From positions 4,224,931-4,288,930 of the forward strand of contig CP034992.1 of NCBI GenBank assembly GCA_004026145.2: a stretch of 64,000 nucleotides of DNA. The letters are read 5' to 3'. The notes below the pieces were generated by a model, which was not told the origin of the DNA, made no database searches, and saw nothing but the letters and a program-made list of their open reading frames with translations. Both the position numbers and the translations under genes were made by a program. Below, in pieces: positions 38,473 to 51,087 of this stretch; position 1 is the first letter of the stretch; every line of letters starts with the position of its first letter. Source of the stretch: Takifugu bimaculatus. Its lineage: Eukaryota; Chordata; Actinopteri; Tetraodontiformes; Tetraodontidae.

Positions 38473-39760
38473 TGCGCTGCAAGTGATGCAGCCTCCCACC
38501 TTCACCCGTGCGTGTAATCAGCGCCAGTATATGTTCCTGTGACATGTTTTATGCATGTGTTAGATGACAAAAGAGGCGACAGTTTGTTTGAATTTAAGGG
38601 TACAGACTTGTTTTGCGTAGTTCAAACAAAGAAACATTTAGTGGTCGTTACAAAGTATTCTTTAGATGGAAAACGGCGATACAGAAGAAAGAGTGCCCAT
38701 CAGGGGCTCTGATATGATGCTCGTATTGCAATGTCGATGTGATTTATTTGATTTCTGATATATTTTATTATAAACTATGTATTTTATGGCTGTTGTTCTG
38801 CATTGTGTTTTTTATATGCCCAAGCGCTCACCTTCAAATTCTAACGGGATATGTCTTGTAGTCTGGTTTTCTTTTTTGTTGTTGTTTTTGTAGGAGAGAA
38901 GATTACCTGGATAGATGAGCAAAGATGGAGAACAGGTAACTTCAGCCCTAATATTGTGGTGGGTTTCTGCCCCTGCACTGTTCTCTTCATCCTTGCACAT
39001 CAATAACGGACCTCCGATTCCTTCAATGACACTGAAAACGTCACCGTAGATCTTTCTCATCCTACAAAATTTATAGCAGTTATAAGTGTTTAAAATAAAA
39101 AAGACCAAGTGTTCTATAATGTTCTATGCTGTTGGAAGCTGCCTCACTTTGTTATTACAGACTTCCCAGATTACAGCACGTCCCTACGGTAAACAGGCTG
39201 GTTTTACTGACTGCTTTCTCGGTTTTCATGGGGACACGTGAAATGGTGAGTTAAAGCCCTGCCTGCGCATATTATTCAGCAGCAAGTCGTTGCCAGGTTA
39301 CAGGGTGAGTGAGGAAGAGGAGAGGAGCATTAATGATCACGTCCTGCTCGTTAATGATATAAGTGAGAACGACAGCAGAATGGCATGAGCTCATCCCAGG
39401 AATAGACACCAGTCACACTCTCCTTTTTTATGTGAGGTGTTATCTGTCTGGTGCTGATCTGCGTTTCTCACGAAAATTTCCATCATGCCTTTCAGCGCCT
39501 GACATTTTCCTGCAAAGAAACGAAGTCGGTGCATTTATTGAAAACACGCCTGTTGATGGAAAGTCATGAACCCGCATTTGACAATAACGTATGTTGACAA
39601 ACATGGAATTTAATCGACTCCGTTATAATCCCCCGTGTATTATATTTTTATTGCTGAAAATAAGTATTTAATGGTTTACTGTGGTAAAGGTGGTGATTCA
39701 TTTATTAATTGCAGCCGCCAGCGTGTGACAGGGACGCGCCAGCTGCTTTCTCAATAACGG

Positions 39761-39775
39761 CCACTAGAGGGAGAC
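39761..39775 (+). promoter_or_regulatory. CTCF-like motif
   Basis: CCACTAGAGGGAGAC matches the CTCF core well; it sits in the nsg1-aggf1 intergenic stretch. Confidence 0.4.
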
Positions 39776-41008
39776 ACATGATTGACGACTCTATTGTTAA
39801 AGAAGCTGGTAAACGAGGTTAAAGACGATGCCAACAACAGAACCCTGAACACATATCATCGATTTCTGCAGTTAATTGTTGTTTTTCCATTTATTTTGAA
39901 TAGGATTTTGATGATTTGAGAAAAATAAAGTGTTTCAATGGTGAGATCACTGTGTTAGATTGAGTCCTGGTGATTAAATGTTACCAAGATTTACTTAAAC
40001 TAACTTTTCTTTTTGTAAAATATTGCATTGTCAGAGTTATTTACTTATTTACTAGTTATTTACTAAATTACTAGTAGAATAGTAATATAGCAGAAGTGAG
40101 TGAGTTGAGTTTAGGTATGCGAGTAATTCTGCACATAGATCGATTTGAATGTGCTCCTAGAGAAAAAGAAAATTGAGTTAATCTTGTCATAAATCTGTGA
40201 AAGTGTTAAATTAGTCACGCTGTGGTAATTTGATGTACGCAAGGATTCCGAAGGAGCAGCACTAATTTCAGGAGCACCCTTAGAACTTTGAAAAACAGAA
40301 GTCCTTTCAGTGTGATGAAACTTTATGCTGTGAGCTGCTGTGTCTTTAAAGCCTCTCTGCTCTTGGCTTGTGGCCCAGAAAAGTTCATTTCCCATTTCCC
40401 ATCCAGCCACATGGTCTGAGCTCCGCCACGCAGAGAGAACAGGCACTTTCGGAGCAGAGAGCTGGTCCTTTCAACAGCGGCGTGAGCTCCCACTCCCAGA
40501 GGGACAACTGTCAGTGACCTTTGTCATCCAGAATAGCGAAGAATCTGTCAGAGCTGCCCTCAGTGGAGGTAAGACTACCAGCTTCAGTCAACGTGTGACA
40601 GCCAGTCTGTCTGTCTGGGCTCCCGTTAGTTAACATGATGCTGTACAGGTTCTGTAGCGCACCGCGGGTTGGTATTGATCTGCTGACCTTTAGTGAGTCG
40701 GTCCAGTTTGCTGTGTCTGACTTTTTCACTACAGCTGCCATGTGGGAGCTATTGTCTTTCTCATCAACACAAAGGCTCATTTCACTGGTCCATAAGTCCA
40801 GTCACTGGGTGATCCAGCAGTTCATGGTGTGTAATGTGTGTGTGTGTGTATGTGTGTGTAAACCAGCTGCTTACGCTAAGTTTGGTCATGTGAGATGTTT
40901 CCCCTCCAGTAAGATTAGTCACAAATACGTCAGTGAATGAATGAACAGACGAAATGTGATTGTTTGAAGTTGTCAACAGACAGCAGAACCGGTCTTAATC
41001 AACAGGAT

Positions 41009-41013
41009 ACACA

Positions 41014-41076
<63 letters not shown>
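41009..41076. repeat. (AC)n microsatellite
   Basis: About 34 AC units with a single ATAC interruption near the left end. Confidence 0.97.
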
Positions 41077-41081
<5 letters not shown>

Positions 41082-42115
41082 TTCACGGCCTCAGATCAGG
41101 GCACCTGCACCGTTATCCTCACTTGTGCTCTACCTTATTGCTGGCTGCTCGCATGGAGGTTGTGAGTTTGCTGTTGAGGTTTCTGGAGGTTTTTCTGGGA
41201 ATATGAGGTCACAGACGGTCACGCCCCAAAGGCCGGGACTGAGAGCAGGAACGACCGTGGGCGGAAGACGTTCGGCAGCCCAGGCTGAGTCACTTTGAGG
41301 AAGCCATAGCTTTGCAGGAATTTCCATTCACTTGTGTTGTTTGCATGGAGACACAACACGAGACGAAGAGGGAAGGGCCGTTTCCTCCCCTCAAGCACAG
41401 GGATAAAACCTACATACTACAATTCTTTACGCATTTTCTCCTATTGTTTACTTTGAAAGGGTCCTTGTGATGTTGGTCCTTCATATTCAAGATGGAATGT
41501 GTTTGGAATGGGGACCATTTCCTGTAAGGCAGAAAAATAGACGACTTCTACCCAGACTTCATGACCTCTCCCCACGTGTTTATATACAACAGATGATTTT
41601 TCAGCTCTGCTGTCAGTCCTCTCAGAAATCCCCCACCCAAAAAAAAAATGCTCCCAGTTCTGACCTTAGACGTAAAAGAGGGTTCTGACGGGCAACAGAG
41701 GGACATGGCGACCGTGCTGGATGTGAAGTGAGGCGGGGAATTCTGGTGTGCCTGTCTGCGGGATCACCGGCCCAGACTGACACTGCAACAACACTGCGGA
41801 CAGATATGAGCCGGCTGAATGTGAGCCCAGAGCAGATTTTCAGTCCTTTTTTCCCCTTTGCATTGCATTTACACAAACCCACTCAGCTGCAGCTAATCAG
41901 AGTTGACAACAAAGAGAAAACACTGTCTGTGTTTTCCAGCTATTGTCTTCACTTTGCCGGCTGTTTACGTGGGAGTCCTTCTGGTGCACAGCTGTGCAAC
42001 TGTGGGAGCGCGACAAGCTTCGGTCCGCTCCGTCTAAACTCATTTTATAGGCGTGGAAATACCTGGAATACATTTACCAAAATTATAGCCTGCAGTAAGC
42101 GATGCTGGCGAGGAA

Positions 42116-42140
42116 GCCCAGCCCAGCCCAGCCCAGCCCG
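42116..42140. repeat. (GCCCA)5 pentanucleotide array
   Basis: Five GCCCA units in tandem, the last ending GCCCG. Confidence 0.9.
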
Positions 42141-42360
42141 TAACCATGATGGAGGACTGGTCGTCCAGCCCGTGCAGGGAAGTGATGACAGTGTCGGTGT
42201 CTCCCTTTTGTATTAGTGTGTTCTGACAGACACAGAGGGGCAATCAACAGGATCTGTTGACGTCAGGGTTCATCCAATCACAGCACAGCCTACTGTCTTC
42301 TCATCAGTGACCACAGGATGGCGCTGTAGAGTCAGAGGCGACATCTGAAACTGGAGTTAT

Positions 42361-42520
42361 TTAAATGACAAAGTAAATATTAATATTGATAATAATAAAT
42401 AATAATTGATTGTCAATATTATATATATATATAACATCAAAGTAGAAAAGTCATTACTATATATATATCATTATATTACATATGAGTAGTATGTAATTAC
42501 ATATAATTATATATTATCAT
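42361..42520. repeat. AT-rich low-complexity patch
   Basis: ATAATA/ATAT words including two TATATATA runs; no open frame or element is recognisable. Confidence 0.75.
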
Positions 42521-44176
42521 TAAAAATGACTCTTTGTGTGTCTGAGTTCTGTGACCATGATCCAGTTTCTATGGGTGATAAAAGCGTCCAATATGCACCT
42601 TTTATTGACACTGTACACAGAAACATACTTTTTCTATCTGCAGGATGAGACACTCCTTGTTTTGAAGCAGCGTTTGTCACAAGGCAGTGTGACTTTGTGT
42701 GTGACGTGATCTCTCCTACGAAAAGCCAACAACTCCCGTCCTCACCTTTGACCCCTGTGTAGCGAGAAACCAGGCGTCAGCCATGACAGGGGGACGTTTT
42801 CCAACACCTCCTCAGGTTTTGCTGCTCACATCTTGTGTTTACACTATATTCGGTGCATACGAGTTCCGCTGGGATCTGTCTTGGTGCATTTTTCCTGCCC
42901 TATAACCTGTTTCCACTTGCCTCGAACAGTTGCCGCAGGAGTCGCCACATATTCTCAGTCAAAGTAAATATAAAGCGTTGCAGTGCGCTGACACAGATTG
43001 GTGCATTGTTGAGGAAAGAACTGTGATGCAGACACAAACGAGGAGCTGTCATCTGAGTTTGCCCTGCACCTTCAGCACAAAGGCATAATGAAGGGATTAA
43101 ACCTGAAACGGCACAGTTTAGAGTTCCCCCAGAGCTCTCAGAAACTGGTCAAGCCAGATCTCCCAAGATCACTGCTGAGCCACGCCAGCATTCCCATCCA
43201 CCCTAATGACTCAATACCTTTGAAAAGCTGAGGCTCCGGTCCCATTACACCCAGTCAGATCTCTTCAAATTGATCCAACCAGTCTGATGCTGACAGTTTT
43301 ACCTCCAGTACATGAGGTGAAGCGGTGGGAGGGGCCTGAGCAGGAAGACCCACCTGTTTGCCGGAGGAGCAGGAACCTGAGCAGATCACCGGCCGCCTGC
43401 TCAGAGGCGCAGCACTGAGGCGGAGGGAAGCACGCCGGCGCTGAGGTGCGAGGGTCACGATGGGTGGCACTTTAAGTCAGAGGAAGGGCAGCAGGCGATC
43501 CAGCTCAAAGAGTCACGCAAACAGTGTCACGTAAGTCAGATTACTCCTAAATCTTTGCAACTCTCAGCTGCAGCGGCGTCCGGAGGAGATCATGTAACTG
43601 TGACAGGCTCCGTTTGTTCCAAATGGTAGCACCGGCTAAAATTCCATCCTCCTCCATTCGGCGTTAACAGGAAGGCGCACACAATGTCCACACACCCTTT
43701 TATGATGGCAGAGATAAAGGCTGCACATGCAGGTTACCATGTTTGCTCACTGGCCTCAGTGTGTGGACACGTGTTTGAGCAAATAGTGACAATAAAAGAG
43801 ACGCAGACTTAAAGGTGGAAACACGATGAGATTTAATGAAGACTTCAGAGTTCTGACTGGAATGGAGCCGAACACGGTGGTCTGGTAACATGATCTCAAT
43901 GTGAGAAATATAACATCGGCGTGTTAGTATTTAGCTGATGTCCTGCTAGGGAAGAGGGCGGCAGGGATCTGACTGTTCCTGCCTGGAGGAACTAAATGAA
44001 CTGCATCCAGAATAAAGAGAAAGTTTCTTTGATCATTTGTACTTTGCCTTTAATCTCGCACGCTTTGCATGATATGTGCCGCTCACGCCTGACTTCAGCC
44101 TTCTGTCTCCAGTTCGGGCTGCGTGTTTGGGACGTCGGCTCTGATCCAGGCTTTGGGCGACGCGTTGTTGGGAGGT

Positions 44177-47100
44177 TTAGGGGGCTGGAGCGTCGGGCTG
44201 GAACACATCTGCGAATCTCTCGCGCGCTTTCTCCCAGTTCTTCTGGGACTTGGATTTGGTGAGAGACATGCTGTCCACTGACAGGGTGGCGCCGGACCCC
44301 AGACCCGACTGGGATGTCCTGATTTTTAGTTCAATCTGCAGAGAGAAGGCAGGAGCAGGTCAGGACAGAGTTTTTTGGTTCTGAGAATCCGGGTAGGAAC
44401 GCGTCGTCTTACGGGGTCCTTCATTCCCGTTCCCTCTTTGCCCAGCCCCTCGCCTTTCTTCCAGCCCATTTTTTCCAGCATTTTTCGGCCTTTATTGACT
44501 TGGCTGATCTCCCTTTAAGACAAAACACAGGTGTTACATGCAGTTACAACACATTCAAACAGCTGCGGTCCTTAATATCATTTACAAACTGAGTTATTAC
44601 TCATGAACAGACGCGGGCGCATCATCTCGCTGGAACGCTCCCTCGCTGCCCACCACCTGACGGCGAAACTCCGCTCGATTCTTGTATTTGGGGTTTTTTA
44701 GGGTTTTGGCCTCTTCATTGCTCTGTTTTACAAAAAAGGTTCATAAGGCAAAGAAAAGAACCTTAAATCTGACCTGATCCTAGTTCTGTGACTCCCACCT
44801 GTAGGCCGTATTTAGCTTTCATCTGTTTGAGCTCCTTCTGCCTCAGAGTTTCTTTGTCTTCTTTAGTGAGAACAGGCCCTTTGGGAAAAGATCTGCGGTC
44901 AGACTTGTGACCGTGAGTCCTCATATTGGGCCCTTGTTCACACTGCTGCCTCACCTGGCTTCTCCTCCGTCCTGTGCTTGCTGAGGTGAGCCATCACCTG
45001 TCCCGGCTCACAGCCGTCGCAGGTATCAGTCCCCGAGTGGATGTGGAAGGACAGAACAGTCTCTCCCATCTTCACCTCGTCGCCGTGCATCAGCGCATGT
45101 GGCTCACACTTGGTTTTAGGCTGCAGGGAATAAATCAGGACTTCTGCATGCGAGCTTTCATCGTTTAGTTGGAAAACTCGGAGCAAATGGAGACCTGCAG
45201 GATCCTGTTGCCGTTGATGACCGTCCCGTTCTGGCTTCCCTGGTCCACCAGCATGTAGCCCTGCTGCTCCTGGTCAAAGTAAACCTCTGCATGGAACTGG
45301 AACAAACACACTTGGTAGTTCGGTGTCTCCCAGACTCATGCAGGACATAAATGACTGACAGCACAACCAGAGACGGCACCTTGCTGACTCCCATCTCAGG
45401 TATCCGGACTGCGTGGTCCATATCTTTCTCCCTGTGAGATACAGACAAGTTGTGATTGAAGGGATTCGGAATATTCCAATTTCTTAATTGTTTACTAGTG
45501 AAGTCCCAGCAGGGAAGTCTTAGCACCTAAAGCACAAACCTTCCAAAAGTGGCTGAAGAGTCTGCAGTGATGATGAAGAGAGTCCCCACCTGCAGCACCG
45601 GAGATCTGACCACCGTCACTCTGACACACGGTGGCCAGATGCTTTTAGCTGCCACAGACATTAGAGAACATGTCACAAAGGAAACCAGGGTGATTAGGTG
45701 GTTTATAGCTAATCAGATCATCTATCCCCAGCTGATACCAGCAGATCCAGAGCTGATTCTCACCTTCGGGATTCACAATCTCCATTTCTGATTCTTGACA
45801 CTCTTTAAAGGGGGAACTCGACAGGGATGAAAACGAGCGCGTGGACTCCTCTTTTTCTGACTCTGTGATTTCCCCCTCTTCTGGCCCACTGTTCCTCTCT
45901 GAGTCATTGCTTCGAGAAGAGCTCCTTTTCTTCTTTTTCTTTTTAGACTTGGACTTCTTCCCCTTCTTTCTTGTTCGACCCCTCTCGTCACCGCGTGAGC
46001 TGTTCCTCTCCTTCTTCCTCTTGGATGATTTGTCTCCACGGTGTTTAGAAGAGTCTTTTCTCCTTGACGAAACATCTGGACTGGACGATCTTCGCCTCAT
46101 CTTTCGTGATTCGGAGGTCCTCTTTATCGGTTGCTGGTCGGCAGAGTCGGCCGCGTCCTCTTTCATCTTTACCTCATCAAATTTAGATTCCTGTCGTTAC
46201 ACGGTCAATGTTAAGTTTATTGTCTGTGCCGTTTGCTAACAGCAGGCGATGTGACTTTGTAGCTCCCATTTTCCATGTCTGGCACTGCCTCTGTGGTTTC
46301 TCCTTTAGATGCTTTACTAACCTCGATCAATTCACCGAATTAAAAAGAAAATCTGACCCAAATATTCAAAGTAATGTGCTTGTCTTTATAGTTAATCCCT
46401 TCATTTGATGGTTGTTCTTTTGGAATGCCCTGAACTTTGGTGTTAAGTACCTTTGTACTAGTACCTTGTGCACCTATAGGTGACAGGATAATCTTTAAGA
46501 TATTTAACCTCACAGTTACACAAAACGCATTCATTTGTAGGCTGGGGCAGCTTTTAAAGAGGAACTACAAACTCCATAGCCTGCTATTAGCCACATAGTC
46601 AAAATGTATCTACCTCGTCAATAGACATGCATTACTCACTTTACTCACTTCATTTTTTAGCCAGGTCTTAAACCTTCTGCCTTTCTTTTCGGCACCAAGA
46701 TTCTGGTCCTCTACAACAGCAGCAGGGACCTCAACCTTGGAATGAAACTGATATCGTCCGCTCTCTGCATCATAATAGTAGTAAAAGCCCGTATTTCCAT
46801 CATAGTACAGCTGATTCACCTGTGGAAGAGGAAAAACAAGTTAAATAAAACAGGTAGACCGAGTCTGTCAGGTTTAAACCCATGAAGCTGATAAATGACT
46901 TATCAGCAACAGTATGACTGAACTTTAGTTTCACAAACCGAATCATAATAGAAGCCTGTGCTGTGGTCATAGTACATCCCAGTAGTCTCATCAAAGACAA
47001 ACCCAGTCTGAGTCATGGCCTCTTCGGCTGTGGCTCTCAACATATCAGCTATTGAATTTCCGTCACCATCCTGAAAGACGCAGGACAATCTCTCATTTCA

Positions 47101-47957
47101 TCTCATTAGAAATCATGTGCGCAGTTTCAAACATTACTTCTGTTGCAAACACTTGACTGTTTTTTCATCACAGTGGTTTTTTTAAATCCTAAACACAAAC
47201 CTCTGCTGTTGCAGCAACAGTGTTTTCAGCTGGAGCCGCTTCAGCTGCTTCAGCCGCAGCTGCTTCACTTGATGCTGCCACTTCTGTTACTTCATGGTTG
47301 TTAGTGGCATCGGCTGCTTCGGCTATAACCACATTCAGGCTTTCTTGGGTGTCTGCAGCCTCTGGGTTCTCAGGGTAACCTCCATAGTAGTAGTTGTAAT
47401 AATCTGCAGGAGAGGTTTAGTGTCATTTGGTCATTTTTCTTACCTGTGACGATTCTCAGACATTAGCTGAATCTGCACACAAAAATGACACACCTGCTTC
47501 TGTCCAGACATATTCTTCTGTTTGAGTCTCGCTCTCCACTTTGTCCTTATTCTTTTTCTTTTTCTTCCATTCATGGATTTCAGCACTCAGCTTGTCAACC
47601 TTAGGCAAAAACCCAATGTGGACACGCGTCGTTATAGCAACAAAGGGTTTTAAAATCTAATGTAATGACTGTACGGCCCGCCAGATGAATGACATATCTT
47701 TACTCGATTTCAATGTCTAATGACATGATCAGGTGCCATATTGAGGCCAACTGTGATTGACACGCACTCACCTGCTTCCTCAGGTCTTCATTGTAGCTCT
47801 CGGTGCTCTTCTGCAGCCGGTCGGCCTGACTTAGCTGCTTCTGCAGCTTTGCCAGCTCGGTTCGGCACTCGCTGAGCTCCTGCTTCAACGACTCCACTTT
47901 CTGGCGGAGCTCAACCACTTCCGACTCGGTTTCGTTTTCGCCATCTTCACCCCCCAT
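44177..47957 (-). CDS. aggf1: Angiogenic factor with G-patch and FHA domains 1
   Basis: AGGF1 promotes angiogenesis and also behaves as a nuclear RNA-processing protein. There are 14 coding exons on the minus strand: 47957-47772, 47599-47494, 47403-47201, 47070-46939, 46819-46649, 46190-45764, 45648-45540, 45431-45380, 45296-45195, 45120-44955, 44878-44799, 44722-44601, 44512-44413 and 44335-44177. All are GT-AG and in frame, about 704 aa (human 714). A coiled coil occupies about residues 6-60. The OCRE domain at about 180-250 contains YYDHSTGFYYDS and FYYYYDAESGRYQFHS. A basic RS/Lys-rich stretch (about 285-360) precedes EEGEITESEKEE. The FHA domain (about 410-515) contains REKDMDHAVRIPEMGVSK and LVDQGSQNGTVINGN. 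The G-patch (about 624-652) contains MLEKMGWKKGEGLGKEG. The start ATG has a strong context (A at -3, G at +4). It is divergent with tacc1. Confidence 0.96.
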
Positions 47958-48353
47958 TTGTTCAACTACATAGACAGGATATACTGTTTGAAATATAGGG
48001 ACGTACGAAAAAAAAAAAAGCTAAATCAGCTACCCGGACACTAAGCTAGCTAACTCAGGAGCGCCGATTACCTCTTGCTTCTTTTTCGTCCTTTTGGCAG
48101 TGAATTTCCGGTCGGCGCGGCACATGAAGCGACCTGAAAGTTGAAAAACGACATTTTTGTAACTGCTCTGTGTTCCTACCACACTCGGAGACATGTTTTG
48201 ATGATAATTAGACAGTTACTGTTAAAACAGTGGTATTATTAATGTCCACCCTCTTAGCAAGTTCTCAACCGCCATTTACTACTAGTTAATTACGTCACAT
48301 TTTTTCTTCTTCGCCGTTGGCGGACTTTGCTTCTGACGTCGTGAAGGATTTTG

Positions 48354-48367
48354 CTGCCACCTAGTGG
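48354..48367 (-). promoter_or_regulatory. CTCF-like motif upstream of aggf1
   Basis: The minus strand reads CCACTAGGTGGCAG, an essentially perfect match to the vertebrate CTCF core, about 230 bp upstream of the aggf1 first exon donor region. Confidence 0.5.
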
Positions 48368-48725
48368 AGACGCATTTTCTTGGTTTATCGGCAGCCTATG
48401 CTCTTCTACAATGTGTGGTCAAATATTTCTGCGAAATGACGCATGATTGCGTGCATTTACTGAGACGTATGTTTGTAAAACATCAATAACACCGGGTTTG
48501 CAGAAATTCATTAAAGCTCAAACTCCTGGGAGTGTAAAGACATCATTGAACAATCCGGACCGCGTACGGCAGTGACTACGTTAAATACAATTGCATCTGG
48601 TATTTTATAAAGTGAATTATTTAAATAAGTTACGTGCTATCTTTCAGCTTGTCCATAAGTGTCGGTATTTATGTTCTTTTATTCATGATTAGGGCGACAT
48701 CACACTGTGTTATTATGCATAACTA

Positions 48726-48739
48726 CCACTAGGTGTCAC
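48726..48739 (+). promoter_or_regulatory. CTCF-like motif, opposite orientation
   Basis: CCACTAGGTGTCAC on the plus strand, about 370 bp from the previous site and pointing the other way. Confidence 0.4.
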
Positions 48740-51087
48740 CACTACGCTGTGTGTTCTATAGTACCCCGGCGACATAGAAATAATTGAAGTGCTTCGGGGG
48801 GGATATAATTTATTTTATTCTATTTATTTTTCACGAATATCTTTATGTGATGTTTATCGACTGTAATAAGGTATAAATGATATTTGCAATATAGCAAACC
48901 TTAGTAAACCTGCTCCTAGCTGTTTTGATACATCTATTCCTGAAAAACTCTCCTTTGTTTTTATTTTTATTCAGTTCCTTCCTCCGTGCTGGTTAATATG
49001 CAGGCCAGGATGGATTGTGTGGCTCCACTATTGTCCTCTTAAATGGAAACAGGTTTATTAATAGCATCTTTTCAGTATAATGCTTTTGTAGACAGTTTAA
49101 TGAGTGCATCAGTACATAGTAGGCCTGTTCCTTCTATATTACCCTAAGGTGTTAGGGGCAGGAGTGCCAAAAATATATTTACTGATTTTTAAATGAACAC
49201 ATAATTGACAATAGATCCACAGGTTGAGAAAAGTTTTCCCTTTTTAAATGGAAAATACCCCTTTTTTTTCCCCCTCTCAGTGCATTTACAATCTGAGCTA
49301 TTGGAGTTTGGTGAAACTTTAAACTTTGCCTGCTTTCAGTGTTTGTGTCTGTGGTAAACGAGCACGCACGAAAGAGGCCGTCTTTTATCTGGAGACCCTC
49401 ACAGCTGCCTCACACTACCAGTGTTTATTGATGCCATTTTTAGACTAGAAAGCGGGCTTAGTGCTGTCATCTGAACGTGCCACGCTTTATTTTTCGAGAA
49501 GTGGAAAATCTGATTTGTTCTGTCCCTTTATGGGTTTTCTGAAACTTCAGCAGCAGACAGCCATGATTTTTAATGTTAGGAATGTAATAGGAACCCTTTC
49601 TTATGTAACAGTTATCCCATGCTACCATGAGTTTTTACTGGCCTCTCACCACTAGTGTGGGGAAAGCATTCGGAATAAACAGACCCAGTGGAAATAAAGA
49701 GCTTAATTCTTTTTCCCAGAAGGAATGACAAAATGAGGGAAAAGGAACGTGCTGTTACACTCACCTTTAACTAACTACCTTGCATGAGTGAAACGTGAGC
49801 TGAGCAGTGATCAAGGACTTCTGACAGGACTGAATCTCCTCATGTGTGGAAATATTAATAATAATCTTTTGTACAAACAAAAACCGGCTACAGTTTCGCC
49901 TCCATGTGATGACATTTTACATTCTATACTCGTTCTCCCCTTGATTATATTTGCAGAACCAATAGCTCTTTGAACCACTTGTCAGCACCTCCATCTTTAA
50001 GCTATACACCCAGTTAAAATGTTGTTTTGACTGGGTCCGTATAGCTCTGGTCCCACTGGTGTGGTGCAACAACTAGGCTTATTTTACATGTACATTTTGA
50101 GCTTATTGAATACCTTCACTGGAGTTTTGGAACAATTTGCCATTGCACATTCCCATACTTATGTGCGATGACACCAACAGCTCAGCCATGGACACCTGTG
50201 GGACGCCACAGTTTTACTTTGGAAGATATTGTAATATGTTGCTGTGGTTTCATTATAGAATTAGAAGATTGACATATTTTATCTCCAGTACAATGTGTCC
50301 TTTTTAAAATGATTGTACTTTCACCAGTCATGTGAGGTGAACTCCTGCTGCAGACACTCTGGTTGCACTCAGGTATGGCCTGGCGCCACAGAACTGGTTC
50401 CCCTTGGTGCTGCACACCTGTCACTGGATTGGAGACAAACTGTTGAACGGCCTGGAGGAACAAAGAAGACGTGGAAGCTTGGTCCCACATTCCTAGCCTC
50501 TTTTCGGACTATAAAACGTGGAGCCTCAAGAGCTCCTCCCCCACCACCTCCCCCTCCTCCTGTGTTTGTTTTCTGACTCCCCCCTTCTGCTTCAGAGGGG
50601 AAGAGCGGCCTGACAGGAACGTACCATTCCTCCACCACAGGGCAGCTCGTTTTGTTGAGTGAAGGGAAGCGGTTTCAGGCTTGCCGTTTCTGGCTTCCTG
50701 CCTCCCCTGCTGGTTTTCTATCAATGGGATGGCCTGAGGTGGAGGAGAAGTTTCAGCGGGAGGTGGGGGTGGTTCAGAGGAGGAGAGCAGCATTTTGAAA
50801 CCCAGCTGATCAGAGCTGTGGTATTCTGCAACAGAGGCAGAGGTAATGTGTTCCTGACAAGAGGAAAACGAGAGACAGGACCTTGAATTGTAGACGGATA
50901 CTTGACAAAGAAGAGAAGTGGAAAAAGAAGGGATATGCCCCCCTTTCAATAAAAACCTGGGAAAGATGTGAGAGCTGTTGGCAGGGTGGTATTCTGAAGA
51001 AGAAACTAACAGAAAAAGGATCTGTCAGGCTCCCGGATCCACCCAATCGCACCCTCGATTTGACAGGAGGCCAAATTACCTGGAGAG

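Larger units (their letters stand above)
38530..44176. other. Intergenic between nsg1 and aggf1
   Basis: No exon chain is recognisable in this 5.6 kb. It holds a CTCF-like site (39761-39775), a CA array (41009-41076), a CCCAG pentamer array (42116-42140), a weaker CTCF-like word (42311-42326) and an AT-rich repeat patch (42361-42520). The right end includes the aggf1 3' UTR, with minus-strand ATTAAA hexamers at 44054-44049 and 43837-43832. In human the flanking genes are on different chromosomes (4p16 and 5q13), so a rearrangement junction relative to mammals falls here. Confidence 0.55.
47958..51087. other. Divergent interval between aggf1 and tacc1
   Basis: The left end holds the aggf1 5' UTR: an acceptor (TATGTAG) just before 47965 and a donor (AAGAG|GTAATC) at 48072/48071 on the minus strand, then a likely promoter to about 48,350 with a CRE-like TGACGTC at 48334-48340. 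Two CTCF-like motifs lie at 48354-48367 and 48726-48739. The middle (49,000-50,300) is AT-rich with nothing recognisable. From about 50,500 the sequence becomes GC- and purine-rich and probably contains the tacc1 promoter and 5' UTR. Confidence 0.55.

Noticed and set aside
38240..38542. Plus-strand frame with an Asp/Glu run
   Set aside because: The acidic run comes from a GAT/GAA microsatellite and the rest is CpG-rich sequence upstream of nsg1.
45841..46239. Plus-strand open frame rich in Ser/Phe/Leu
   Set aside because: It is the antisense shadow of the basic tract in aggf1 exon 6.
50509..50949. Proline/serine-rich minus-strand frame upstream of tacc1
   Set aside because: It arises from a purine-rich tract in the probable tacc1 5' region, with no homology noticed.
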